A DNA stretch of 64,000 nt from CAVREM01 sp963728825. GTDB taxonomy: Bacteria > Acidobacteriota > Vicinamibacteria > Vicinamibacterales > CAVVIG01. The DNA is taken from the NCBI GenBank assembly GCA_963728825.1, contig CAVSLA010000004.1, positions 186,001-250,000 of the forward strand. Reading direction: 5' to 3'. The position numbers and the translations under genes are program-made. The notes under the pieces were generated by a model. It was not told where the DNA came from, did no database searches, and was given only the letters and a program-made list of their open reading frames with translations. Each line of letters begins with the position of its first letter. The first letter of the stretch is position 1. This document shows, in pieces, positions 26,989 to 34,971 of the stretch.

Positions 26989-27731
26989 TCGCGCAGCCCG
27001 GTCCGCCGACGACGGTCTCGGTCGTGGTTCCGGCCTACAACGAGGAGTCGCGCATCGCCGCCACCCTCGAAACGCTCTGCGAACATATGCAGCAGCGGCC
27101 CTGGGATTGGGAGATCCGCATCGTCGACGATGGTTCGACGGATCGGACGGCGAGCATCGCCGCCGGCTTCGCGTCAGAGGAGCCGCGCCTCGTGGTCCAG
27201 CGCGAACCGCACCGTGGCAAGGGAGGTGCGGTGAAGGCGGGACTCCTCGCCGCACGCGGGTGGTACCGCTTCATGTGTGATGCCGATCTGTCGATGCCGA
27301 TTTCACAGCTGATGCGCTTCATGCCGCCGCTGCTCGACGGATTCGACGTGGCGATTGGCACGCGTGAGGGCGTGGCGGCGCGCCGCGTCGGTGAACCGCT
27401 CTACCGTCACCTGGTCGGACGCGCGTTCAATGCGTTCGTCCAGCAGCTGATTCTGCCAGGAATCGAGGACTCGCAGTGCGGCTTCAAGATGTTCACGGCA
27501 CCGGCCGTCGAGGCGATCTTTCCGCACGTCACGGTTGACGGGTGGGCCTTCGACGTCGAGGTGCTCACGGTGGCGCGCGCCACGCGGCTGCGCGTCGTCG
27601 AGGTGCCGATCGAGTGGCACTACCGCCGCGACTCACGGCTGTCGATTGTCCGGGACGGGATGACAATGGTCCGCGAGCTCGTGCGAATCAAGTCGCGGGC
27701 GGCGCGGGGCGCTTACGGGCGAAGATCGTGA
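26985..27731 (+). CDS. Glycosyltransferase family 2, dolichyl/polyprenyl-phosphate sugar transferase-like
   Basis: 248 residues. The GT-A fold shows VSVVVPAYNEESRI, IVDDGSTDRT, HRGKGGAVKAG and the metal-binding CDADLSMP. SQCGFKMF and the GWAFDVEVL segment are typical of the Alg5/DPG-synthase subgroup. It lacks the C-terminal membrane pair found in some relatives. It overlaps the GT39 gene by ATGA, strongly suggesting one operon in which this enzyme loads the lipid carrier and the GT39 enzyme uses it. Its 3' end overlaps the convergent gene at 27688 by 44 bases. Confidence 0.87.
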   Translation: MIAQPGPPTTVSVVVPAYNEESRIAATLETLCEHMQQRPWDWEIRIVDDGSTDRTASIAAGFASEEPRLVVQREPHRGKGGAVKAGLLAARGWYRFMCDADLSMPISQLMRFMPPLLDGFDVAIGTREGVAARRVGEPLYRHLVGRAFNAFVQQLILPGIEDSQCGFKMFTAPAVEAIFPHVTVDGWAFDVEVLTVARATRLRVVEVPIEWHYRRDSRLSIVRDGMTMVRELVRIKSRAARGAYGRRS

Positions 27732-29553
27732 GCTCCGGCCACTGCGCCAGGATCGTATGGTGTCCCGCCTCGGTCAGCGCCTTTCGCAAGACCCCGTCGG
27801 CGAACACGACCTCGCAGTCCTCGAGGCCAGTCGGGCCGAGCGGTCTTCCGAACATGAACACCCAGTTCTGCTCGACGTTGACCGGAGTGCCGCTCTTTTC
27901 GAGGGCGAGCACGATGCCGGCGGCGTCGCCCCACGCGATCGGGGCGATACGAACCAGCGGCTGCCGAACGCCTTCATTCTTGAGATAGCCGGCGACCGCC
28001 GCGGTGCCCTCACGGATCCGCGTCGCACCCGGATCCGCCGGGCGGGTTCCTGGCTGATTGAACAATTGCCGGACTCCCAGAAAGGCGGCGACCACCAGCA
28101 GAGCGATCGCGGAGCTACTTGCCGCCCTCGCAATCCACGAAGCCGCCGCTGGACGCGTGTCGACCAGCCACGCCAGGATGGTAGCGGCTGCAACGGCGGC
28201 GTTCAGCACGCCCATCACGCTCACCCAGAAGATCAGCTGATCGAAAAGTTCCCCCTGTATTCTGAGGACCGACCAGAGCGCGACGATTGAGGCGCCGAAC
28301 AGCAGCGTGGCGAGAATCGCGGCAAACGGGCTCGACCTGGTCAGCCTGCCGGTCGACCACGGCAACATCAGCAGGGCGCCCGCGGCGATGGCAAATCCGA
28401 GCCAGCTGACGCTTCGGAGCACCAGTCCGCCCCACGCCGTCCCGAACCCCGGCAGCACGAAACCCGACAGCATCTGGAAGAAAGCCGCCGCGCTCTCGCG
28501 CGAAACCGGTCCTGGTTGAGGATCTTCGAAGAAGGACTCGAGAATGCTCGACATGTTCCCGTTCGGAGACGAAACCTCCTCCGCCAGCGGCAGAAACCAC
28601 ATCACGAGACCCACCCAGACGGCGACATGCAGCCACCGCCAGTGGGCCGACCTCTCAGGCGCGCGACGCCCCGTCACGATCAGCGCGCCGAGCGCCACCG
28701 CCGTCAGTGCGCCAGCCGTTGGCGTCACCGATAAATGGGTCTGGATGAGAAACGAGGCGACCGCGACGGCCGCTGCCGCGAACCGGGCATCGCCCTCGAG
28801 CGCCGCAGCGCAGACGATGAAGAGCAGGGCGAGCGGCATCAACAGGAGGTGAGGATTCCACGGGCTGACCAGCACATCCGGCACGCGCCACAGATAGACG
28901 ATGAAGCCGATGGCGATCGGCAGCAGCAGCATCGGCCCGGCGCGGCGCCGCACGACCGCCAACAGCGCGACCAGACACGCAAGGTTGAGCAGCAGCGCCG
29001 AGGTTTTCAGGGCGGCAAACCGCTCGCCGGACAGCTGATAGAGCGGCCGGAAGAGGTAGAACATCGAAGGCCCGGGATGATTCCACTGGAACCGTGAGTA
29101 CGGACCGATGAGGGCCTGTGTGTCCGTGGCCTGCCGCGTATACAGCTCGAGAAGAGCCATGTCGCCGCCGGGAGTGTCCTCCGGCATCGTCGTGACGAGG
29201 AGTCCGATCAGCCACAGCCCGGCCATCGCAGCGGCGATGATAAGCGCGGTCCTGCCGAGAGCGGGCAGGACACGCTGCAAGTCCTGCGACAACGACTCGA
29301 GGAAACCGATGATTCGCGGCGCCGCGGTCTCGCTGAGCATCAGGTCGACGAGCGCGGCGAGCACGGCCAGCTGCAGCAGCCAGTCGGTTTCGTTCGAGCG
29401 AAACCGCACGGGTCCGATCATCACGTCGATCCCGCCGATGATCGCGATGATCGCGACATACACCAGGATGCCCAGCGCCAGGATGCGCGACTTGCGGCGA
29501 TGCCGCCGCAGCGTGCCGGTGAGCGCGCGCGCGCGATCGCGGAGAGATGGCAT
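27688..29553 (-). CDS. Polytopic membrane protein, probable GT-C glycosyltransferase
   Basis: 621 residues with about 13 hydrophobic segments and a basic N-terminus (RRHRRKSR). The large loop after the third segment contains DTPGGDMALLELYTRQA followed by YSRFQWNHPGPSMFY. A D-x-ALLE-YTR loop of this kind is typical of GT-C enzymes that use polyprenyl-linked donors, but I cannot place it in a named family. The C-terminal 110 residues are soluble (GTAAVAGYLKNEG, ELTIFARKRP). It starts 2 bases after the stop of the upstream GT2 gene, so the pair is an operon. Confidence 0.6.
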   Translation of the reverse strand: MPSLRDRARALTGTLRRHRRKSRILALGILVYVAIIAIIGGIDVMIGPVRFRSNETDWLLQLAVLAALVDLMLSETAAPRIIGFLESLSQDLQRVLPALGRTALIIAAAMAGLWLIGLLVTTMPEDTPGGDMALLELYTRQATDTQALIGPYSRFQWNHPGPSMFYLFRPLYQLSGERFAALKTSALLLNLACLVALLAVVRRRAGPMLLLPIAIGFIVYLWRVPDVLVSPWNPHLLLMPLALLFIVCAAALEGDARFAAAAVAVASFLIQTHLSVTPTAGALTAVALGALIVTGRRAPERSAHWRWLHVAVWVGLVMWFLPLAEEVSSPNGNMSSILESFFEDPQPGPVSRESAAAFFQMLSGFVLPGFGTAWGGLVLRSVSWLGFAIAAGALLMLPWSTGRLTRSSPFAAILATLLFGASIVALWSVLRIQGELFDQLIFWVSVMGVLNAAVAAATILAWLVDTRPAAASWIARAASSSAIALLVVAAFLGVRQLFNQPGTRPADPGATRIREGTAAVAGYLKNEGVRQPLVRIAPIAWGDAAGIVLALEKSGTPVNVEQNWVFMFGRPLGPTGLEDCEVVFADGVLRKALTEAGHHTILAQWPELTIFARKRPAPPAT

Positions 29554-29554
29554 C

Positions 29555-30265
29555 CTAGTCCGTGAACCGGTAGCGGACGAGGGTCCAGAGCGCGCTGACC
29601 CCGTCCCGCCAGGTGATCTTCTTGCCCTCGTGATACGACCGCCCGTAGTAGGTGATCGGCATCTCGCAGACGCGGTAGCCGCGTTTGAAGATTTTGGCGG
29701 TCAGCTCGGGCTCGATCTCGAACTCGTCCGAGCGCAGCACCATGCCGTGCAGCACTTCGGCGCGCATCACCTTGTAGCAGGTTTCCATGTCCGACAACAT
29801 CGTGTCGTAGAGGATGTTGGTGACCAGGGTGAGCAACCGGTTGCCCAGGTAGTGCGAGAACATGAACGCGCGGTGGCGGCCGAGAAATCGCGAACCGTAG
29901 ACAACGTCGGCGTAGCCCTGGCAGATCGGCTCGATCAGCGACGGGAATTCTTCGGGCGAGTATTCGAGATCCGCGTCCTGGATGGCGACGATCTCGCCGG
30001 TCGCCTCCTGAAATCCGCGGCGCAGCGCGGCGCCCTTGCCGCGGTTGTCGGGCTGCCGGATCAACTTGAACTGATGTTTCTTCTGCAGGTCCTGGAGGAT
30101 TTGCGGCGTGCCGTCGCTCGAACCGTCGTCGACGGCAATCAGCTCGATGCGCAGCGGCACCGCGAGGACGCGCGCCACGATTTCGGCAATCGTCTCCCGC
30201 TCGTTGAAGACCGGCATCACGACCGTCAGCAGGGGATTCTTGAGTTCACCTCGTCTCTGGGTCAT
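29555..30265 (-). CDS. Glycosyltransferase family 2 (polyprenyl-phosphate mannosyl/glucosyl transferase-like)
   Basis: 236 residues. It shows LTVVMPVFNERETI, AVDDGSSDGT, NRGKGAALRRGF and the metal-binding QDADLEYSP. The C-terminal segment DMETCYKVMR, ELTAKIFKRGY and PITYYGRSYHEGKKI is typical of DPM1-like enzymes that transfer a sugar from a nucleotide to polyprenyl phosphate. It is a single-domain, soluble form without membrane helices. It is immediately followed by the polytopic gene at 27688, which could use its product, mirroring the GT39/GT2 pair on the other strand. Confidence 0.88.
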   Translation of the reverse strand: MTQRRGELKNPLLTVVMPVFNERETIAEIVARVLAVPLRIELIAVDDGSSDGTPQILQDLQKKHQFKLIRQPDNRGKGAALRRGFQEATGEIVAIQDADLEYSPEEFPSLIEPICQGYADVVYGSRFLGRHRAFMFSHYLGNRLLTLVTNILYDTMLSDMETCYKVMRAEVLHGMVLRSDEFEIEPELTAKIFKRGYRVCEMPITYYGRSYHEGKKITWRDGVSALWTLVRYRFTD

Positions 30266-30309
30266 TCAGGTGGCGGGGGCGCCGCCAAGTATACCGTGGG
30301 CGGTTCATC

Positions 30310-31401
30310 CTACCGGGCCAGGATCGCGGCGGCGGCCATCGCCGCGCCATTGGTGGGCGACTGGATCGGCGGCGGCGGCTGTGCCAGCAGCGCGTCGACC
30401 GCCGTCTGCCACCGGCCCGCCACGAGATCATCCCGTGAGAGTTCCCGACAGCGCAGCAGCGCGGGCATCCGCCGCAAGAAGACATCCTGCTCCGCAAATC
30501 GACCGCGCACCGCGTAGAGAAACGCCGTGCGGTTGGCGATGCACTCCGACACGATGCCGTAGCCCGGCTTGCCGACGACCGCATCGGCGGCGGCGATCAG
30601 ATCGGCGTAATGCAGCCCGCGCTGCTCGAGCTCCCGCACGGTCAGCCTGATGAGTGCGTGCGCCGCGGCCGGCTGAGGGTATTCGTGGTCGGTGACGATC
30701 AGCCGGAACGGATTGGCGCGTGCGACCGCGTCGTAGTCCAACCCGAGGTGGTGGCCGCCGAACGAGGCGAGCACGACCGGCTCGGCGTCGCTCACCCCGA
30801 TGGCGCGTCGCGCCTCGTCACGGCCGCGACCTGAAATGCGGGCAATGAGCGGGACGTCCTCGACCTTCCGCACCGACTCGAATCCGCCGTGCAGCGGCAG
30901 CCTGAGCGCTCGGGTGGCGTCGGCGTAGGCGGCTGACAGGGTTCCGAGGATCCCCGGCGCCAGAGACTCGAACTGTGGATAGGCCTGGTAGATCCAGTCC
31001 CACGTGAAGTTGGCCAGCGCGATCGACGGGATTCCCGCGCGGGCCGCGGCGGACAGGGCGAGGGGCGGAATGTCGGCGACGACCAGGCTCGCACCCTCGC
31101 GCTGCAGGATGCCGGCTTCGGCGTCGACCCGGGCCGCGAAGTCTGCGTAGAAGGCCGCTGCCCGCCGGGCGGTTTCGTCCTCGTCGATGCGCAGGCTGTC
31201 GATCTGCACGAGGCCGGTGTCCGTGTCGGCGACCTGGAGCTCGATGGGCACGCGCAGCGACGAGTCGAAAAACGAGCGCGGCACAGACGTGCGAACGATC
31301 AGCCTGATATCAGGCCTGCGGCCGCCGATTTCGTTGAGAACCTCGATGTCGCGCGCAGCGTGGCCGAAGCCGTGAGAGGAGATGTACCAGACGAGAACCA
31401 T
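30310..31401 (-). CDS. MurG-like/GT-B glycosyltransferase-related protein
   Basis: 363 residues. The N-terminus WYISSHGFGHAARDIEVL is characteristic of GT-B proteins related to MurG and to the N-terminal domain of arabinokinases. SLVVADIPPLALSAAARAG and a C-terminal VVGKPGYGIVSECIANRT (donor-binding region) complete the two Rossmann domains. It probably transfers or binds a nucleotide sugar in the cytosol. It starts next to two different 7-bp tandem arrays. It ends 44 bases before the GT2 gene on the same strand and probably belongs to that operon. Confidence 0.75.
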   Translation of the reverse strand: MVLVWYISSHGFGHAARDIEVLNEIGGRRPDIRLIVRTSVPRSFFDSSLRVPIELQVADTDTGLVQIDSLRIDEDETARRAAAFYADFAARVDAEAGILQREGASLVVADIPPLALSAAARAGIPSIALANFTWDWIYQAYPQFESLAPGILGTLSAAYADATRALRLPLHGGFESVRKVEDVPLIARISGRGRDEARRAIGVSDAEPVVLASFGGHHLGLDYDAVARANPFRLIVTDHEYPQPAAAHALIRLTVRELEQRGLHYADLIAAADAVVGKPGYGIVSECIANRTAFLYAVRGRFAEQDVFLRRMPALLRCRELSRDDLVAGRWQTAVDALLAQPPPPIQSPTNGAAMAAAAILAR

Positions 31402-31403
31402 TG

Positions 31404-31452
31404 AGTCGGTAGTCGCTAGTCGGTAGTCGGTAGTCGAGAGTCGGGAGTCGAG
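31404..31452 (+). repeat. 7-bp tandem repeat array (family AGTCGGT)
   Basis: Seven consecutive 7-base units: AGTCGGT, AGTCGCT, AGTCGGT, AGTCGGT, AGTCGAG, AGTCGGG, AGTCGAG. It begins 2 bases upstream of the GT-B gene's start codon and directly abuts a second, unrelated 7-bp array. Confidence 0.85.
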
Positions 31453-31456
31453 AACC

Positions 31457-31529
31457 CCCTAAGCCCTGAGCCTGAGCCCTAAGCCCTGAGCCCTAAGCCC
31501 TGAGCCCTGAGCCCTAAGCCCTGAGCCCT
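31457..31529 (+). repeat. 7-bp tandem repeat array (family CCCTGAG / CCCTAAG)
   Basis: About ten 7-base units alternating CCCTAAG and CCCTGAG, one of them shortened to 6 bases. It ends 5 bases before the stop of the outer-membrane protein gene. The same unit occurs at 17436-17550 (opposite strand) and 55336-55434. Confidence 0.85.
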
Positions 31530-31534
31530 TCCTT

Positions 31535-32596
31535 TTACCACCACCGTTGGGCCCAGACCAGCGAGAAGCCGGCCTGATGATCCCAGGTGTTGCGGGTGAA
31601 CGCTTTGCGGGCCATGAAGCTGGCGCGTGCGGTGAGCTGGGGGATGATTCGGTAGCCGAAGGTCGCCTCGCTCGTCTGAAAGAGCGTGCGCCTTCCGACG
31701 CTGGTGGCAGTACGGAGCGGCGGCGCCGAGGTCCCTTCCTGGCGGGCGGCGACGAAGGTCCGCGGCGTCAACGTGTGCACGCCCTGCACAAACCAGGCAT
31801 AAGCCGTTTCAGCGCCGAGGTGCGATTCAAGACGATTGCGCGTGAACTCGGCGGCGATCTTCGTGTAGCCGAACGCGTACTCGCCTTCCAGGGCGACGAT
31901 GCTGGCGTTCCGCCGGTCGCCGAAGGTCGTTGTCGTCAGCTCGCTCCGGGTGGCGTGCGCACCGTGCGCGAACGACAGGCCGACGCGCAGCCCGGGCCGC
32001 GCCGTGTAGCCGCCGCCGGCGACGAGGACCGGCGTGGCGCGCGGGTTGGGGCCGCCATTGATCACATATTGACGGGACGGCGCGGAGCTGATGAGGGCGC
32101 CACGCGCATCCCAGCGGCGGGTCGAGACGGTGACCTGGCCGCCCAATGGGTAGCTCGAGGCAATCGGACGGGCTCGTGGGGCCGTGGGATCGAAGACCGG
32201 CATCGGCGTGACGTAGCTCAGATGCGGTGCAATCGTCGGGTTGACGCCCGGCCGCGTGTCCATCATCCCGAGGCCGATCGGCGAAACGATGTACCCCGCG
32301 TCGACCCGCGTGGAGATGACGCCGCGCCGCTCGTATTGCAGCGCCGCCTGATAGATCTCCTTGTCCCATTCCGCGGTCCGCGGCTGCCTGAACCATGGCC
32401 GCACGTAGACCATCCAGCCGTCGGCCAGCCGTAACACGCCGGTGACGTCGATGACGATGTTCGGCCGATCGGCGGTGTTTTCGCCGCGGAACACGTCGAC
32501 CGCCACCACGCTGTCGAGACTGAAGCGCGCGAGCGACTGGGCCGCGGCGGTCCTCACCGCAAGGACGGCGAAGCAGATGACGAGCAGCGCCTTCAC
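31535..32596 (-). CDS. Probable outer-membrane beta-barrel protein
   Basis: 353 residues from GTG 32596, which overlaps the HD-GYP stop by GTGA; the open frame further upstream lies inside the HD-GYP gene. A signal peptide (KALLVICFAVLAVRTAAAQ) is followed by alternating polar/aromatic strands throughout (GWMVYVRPWFRQP, TRVDAGYIVSP, LRVGLSFAHGAH, EYAFGYTKIAAEFT). It ends in an aromatic residue (WAQRWW), the usual barrel end signal. The substrate is unknown. As the third gene of an operon with a cupredoxin and an HD-GYP sensor, it may take part in copper or small-molecule traffic (inference). Confidence 0.72.
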   Translation of the reverse strand: MKALLVICFAVLAVRTAAAQSLARFSLDSVVAVDVFRGENTADRPNIVIDVTGVLRLADGWMVYVRPWFRQPRTAEWDKEIYQAALQYERRGVISTRVDAGYIVSPIGLGMMDTRPGVNPTIAPHLSYVTPMPVFDPTAPRARPIASSYPLGGQVTVSTRRWDARGALISSAPSRQYVINGGPNPRATPVLVAGGGYTARPGLRVGLSFAHGAHATRSELTTTTFGDRRNASIVALEGEYAFGYTKIAAEFTRNRLESHLGAETAYAWFVQGVHTLTPRTFVAARQEGTSAPPLRTATSVGRRTLFQTSEATFGYRIIPQLTARASFMARKAFTRNTWDHQAGFSLVWAQRWW

Positions 32597-34278
32597 CCGC
32601 TCACCGTTTCGAAGCGCGACACGTGTCCATCGGAGGGCAGGGCGGGCAGGGCGGCCGCCAGCGCCCCGACAATCTCGGCGTGGAACTCGGTGCCGGCGCA
32701 GCGCCACAGTTCGTGCAGCGCTTCGCCGGACGGCCGCGCCCGCCGGTAGGCGCGCGCGCTGGTCATCGCATCGTAGGCGTCGGCGACATGAACGATGCGC
32801 GCCGCAACCGGGATGTCTTCGCCCCGCAGTCCGTACGGGTAGCCGCGGCCATCCGGCCGTTCGTGATGCAGTTCGACGATCGGCAGGTGTGGCGAAAGAA
32901 ACGGGACGGTTCTGAGGATGCGCGCGCCGAGGACCGGGTGCTGTTTGATGGTGTCGTATTCGGCGGCGGTCAGCGAGGCCGCCTTGCGCAGGACGTCGTC
33001 AGGAACCCCAATCTTGCCGATGTCGTGGAGCAGCGCTCCCAATCGCAGAATTTCGAGCGCCTCCTGGGAAAGACCAAGCTCGCGACCGATGGCGATCGAC
33101 ACGACGCTGACGCGCTCGGAGTGACCCGCGGTGTACGGGTCTCGAGCATCGAGGGCAGCGGCGAGCGCACGAATCGCCCCGGTGTAGGCCGCTTCGGTCT
33201 GCGCTTCGGCCTCCGCCACCGACGACATCAAATCGTTGAACGTCCGGGTCAGCGTGTCCAGTTCGCGGCTCGACCCGCCCAGCGCCAGCCGGCCCTCGAC
33301 GTGACGCGTCGCGCCCATGTGGGCGAGGGCGGCGGACAGGTGGCCAATCGGCGTGCTGAGCGTACGCGCCAGGTAGAAGCTGCCGACGAGCGCCAGCAGG
33401 CCTGCGCCGATGCCAATCAGGCCCAGGTTGATGGCCGTCTCACGCAGCGCCGCCTGCGCGGACTCGTCAATCGAGCCGAGCGCATGGACGCTCGTGTCGT
33501 CGAGCTGCATCAACCGGCTGAACGCAAACGATTCACCGTTCAAGTCGACCGTGCCGTCCGGCAGGCTCGGCGCCTCTGATGATGCGAACGCCGCGGCGGC
33601 CTGTGAGGAGAGCGTGGTCGCCAACAGACGGCGACCGCCGACGACCGCGATGCGGGTCCGTGAGACGACGTCGAGTTCCTGGGCGAGCTGTGCGTCGAGG
33701 CTCGTGGCGAGCAGCAGCGCTCCGATGCGCTCGTCGCGGATGCGCAGCGGCACGCTGACGATGCGGAACGTATGGTCGCCGACCCTGGCCACGCCCTCGT
33801 AGTGGTCGGATTCGATGGCCGCCGCGGCGATGCTCGCGCCGCGGCCGCGCGGCCAGCGGTCGGCGAAGCCTCCGGCGGCGGCGATCGTGTTCTGCCGCAG
33901 GTCGACCGCGACGACCGCATCGGATTCGACGCCGGCGGCCACTTTCTCCAGCTCGCGGGTCACTGTCGTCACGAGCTGTTCGTCAGCCGCCCCATCGCTG
34001 GTGCGGGCCTCGGTGATGTAGGTGTCGAGCGCCGCCTTCAACGTCGAGTTTTCGGCGAGCGTCGCGGCCTGGGCGCGCAGGTCGCGCTGCCGACGCCCTT
34101 CGAGCGCCGCGAACAGTCGCTGCGTCGAGGCAAGGTTGTCGATCACCGAGGCCCGGACCTGGGCGCCGATCGTGGCAAAGACGACCACGAACACGATCAG
34201 CAGCAGCAGCGCCACCATGCCGAAGGTGACCGTCAGCGTCTTCACCAGCAGCGGCGGCGGCTGATGCGACTTGATCAT
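32593..34278 (-). CDS. Membrane sensor with HAMP and HD-GYP c-di-GMP phosphodiesterase domains
   Basis: 561 residues. TM1 (about 15-38), a periplasmic sensor region of some 240 residues resembling CACHE/double-CACHE folds (AVVAVDLRQNTIAAAG, RIVSVPLRIRDERIG), TM2 (about 285-308), a HAMP segment (LARTLSTPIGHLSAAL) and a C-terminal HD-GYP domain. The phosphodiesterase signature is complete: HSERVSVVS, LLHDIGKIGVPD, HHERPDGRGYPYGL. It should hydrolyse cyclic di-GMP in response to a periplasmic signal. It overlaps the upstream cupredoxin gene by ATGA and the downstream barrel gene by GTGA, so the three are tightly coupled. Confidence 0.92.
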   Translation of the reverse strand: MIKSHQPPPLLVKTLTVTFGMVALLLLIVFVVVFATIGAQVRASVIDNLASTQRLFAALEGRRQRDLRAQAATLAENSTLKAALDTYITEARTSDGAADEQLVTTVTRELEKVAAGVESDAVVAVDLRQNTIAAAGGFADRWPRGRGASIAAAAIESDHYEGVARVGDHTFRIVSVPLRIRDERIGALLLATSLDAQLAQELDVVSRTRIAVVGGRRLLATTLSSQAAAAFASSEAPSLPDGTVDLNGESFAFSRLMQLDDTSVHALGSIDESAQAALRETAINLGLIGIGAGLLALVGSFYLARTLSTPIGHLSAALAHMGATRHVEGRLALGGSSRELDTLTRTFNDLMSSVAEAEAQTEAAYTGAIRALAAALDARDPYTAGHSERVSVVSIAIGRELGLSQEALEILRLGALLHDIGKIGVPDDVLRKAASLTAAEYDTIKQHPVLGARILRTVPFLSPHLPIVELHHERPDGRGYPYGLRGEDIPVAARIVHVADAYDAMTSARAYRRARPSGEALHELWRCAGTEFHAEIVGALAAALPALPSDGHVSRFETVSG

Positions 34279-34952
34279 CGGCCGTCTTCGACCGGCAGCG
34301 TGAGATCGATCGACGCGGTCCGACCGCGTGGAACCTCGACGGTCCTGGTTCGCTCGCCGACCCGCTCGTGCCAGCCGACGATCGTATAAGTGCCGGGCGG
34401 AACCCCAGGGAGCGCGAACGTGCCGTCGAGATCAGGGACCGTGTAGTACGGATGATCCAGCACCATGATCGACGCGCTCATATGCGAATGGATATGGCAA
34501 TAGACCTTGATGAGACCGGGCTTCGTGAACCGCTGCTCGCGGGTCTGTCCCTGCCGATATCGGCCGAGGTCGAAGGTTCCGGCCCGCGACAGCGAGAACA
34601 CGTTGTGGAAGTAGGGGTCGTCGTTGGGAAATGCCACGACCGATCCGCGCGTGACGGCGCGGACGCGCGGCACGAAGGTTTCGTTCCGCTGTTCGATGAC
34701 GTGACGAGTCGACGGTAACGTCCCGCTGAAGGCGACGTTCTTCAGGTAGACCACCACGTTCTGGATTTCGGGCAATCGCGCCGGCTCGTGACGGCCGACG
34801 GCGCGCGGTTGATAGGCGTTCGAAGCCAGCGGCACACCGCGCACCGCGGCGGTCAGCGTCACGCGGCCGGAAATCGTCCCCGGTTCGGGGGCCTGCCGGC
34901 TGGAGCCGGCAGCGGTGAGCAGTGCGATGACGGTTCCTGCAAGGACGCGCAT
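34275..34952 (-). CDS. Cupredoxin-like periplasmic protein with C-terminal beta-sandwich
   Basis: 225 residues with a signal peptide (MRVLAGTVIALLTAAG). An N-terminal strand region (TISGRVTLTAAVRG) is followed by a plastocyanin-like domain whose type-1 copper ligands appear as His in PYFHNVFS and Cys, His and possibly Met in VYCHIHSHMSA. After this a carboxypeptidase-regulatory-like segment (DLDGTFALPGVPPGTYTIVG) closes the protein. Similar proteins are often labelled methylamine-utilisation proteins, although no methylamine genes are here. It leads the operon with the HD-GYP sensor and the barrel protein. A copper-dependent sensing or redox role is inferred. Confidence 0.8.
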   Translation of the reverse strand: MRVLAGTVIALLTAAGSSRQAPEPGTISGRVTLTAAVRGVPLASNAYQPRAVGRHEPARLPEIQNVVVYLKNVAFSGTLPSTRHVIEQRNETFVPRVRAVTRGSVVAFPNDDPYFHNVFSLSRAGTFDLGRYRQGQTREQRFTKPGLIKVYCHIHSHMSASIMVLDHPYYTVPDLDGTFALPGVPPGTYTIVGWHERVGERTRTVEVPRGRTASIDLTLPVEDGR

Positions 34953-34971
34953 GCGAGGGGAAGGCCCCCAC

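Noticed and set aside
31404..31529. Possible CRISPR array.
   Set aside because: Units are 7 bases, directly adjacent, without spacers, and no cas gene is in the window.
34275..34952. Methylamine utilisation function for the cupredoxin-like protein.
   Set aside because: Similar proteins carry this label, but no methylamine dehydrogenase or accessory gene is present.
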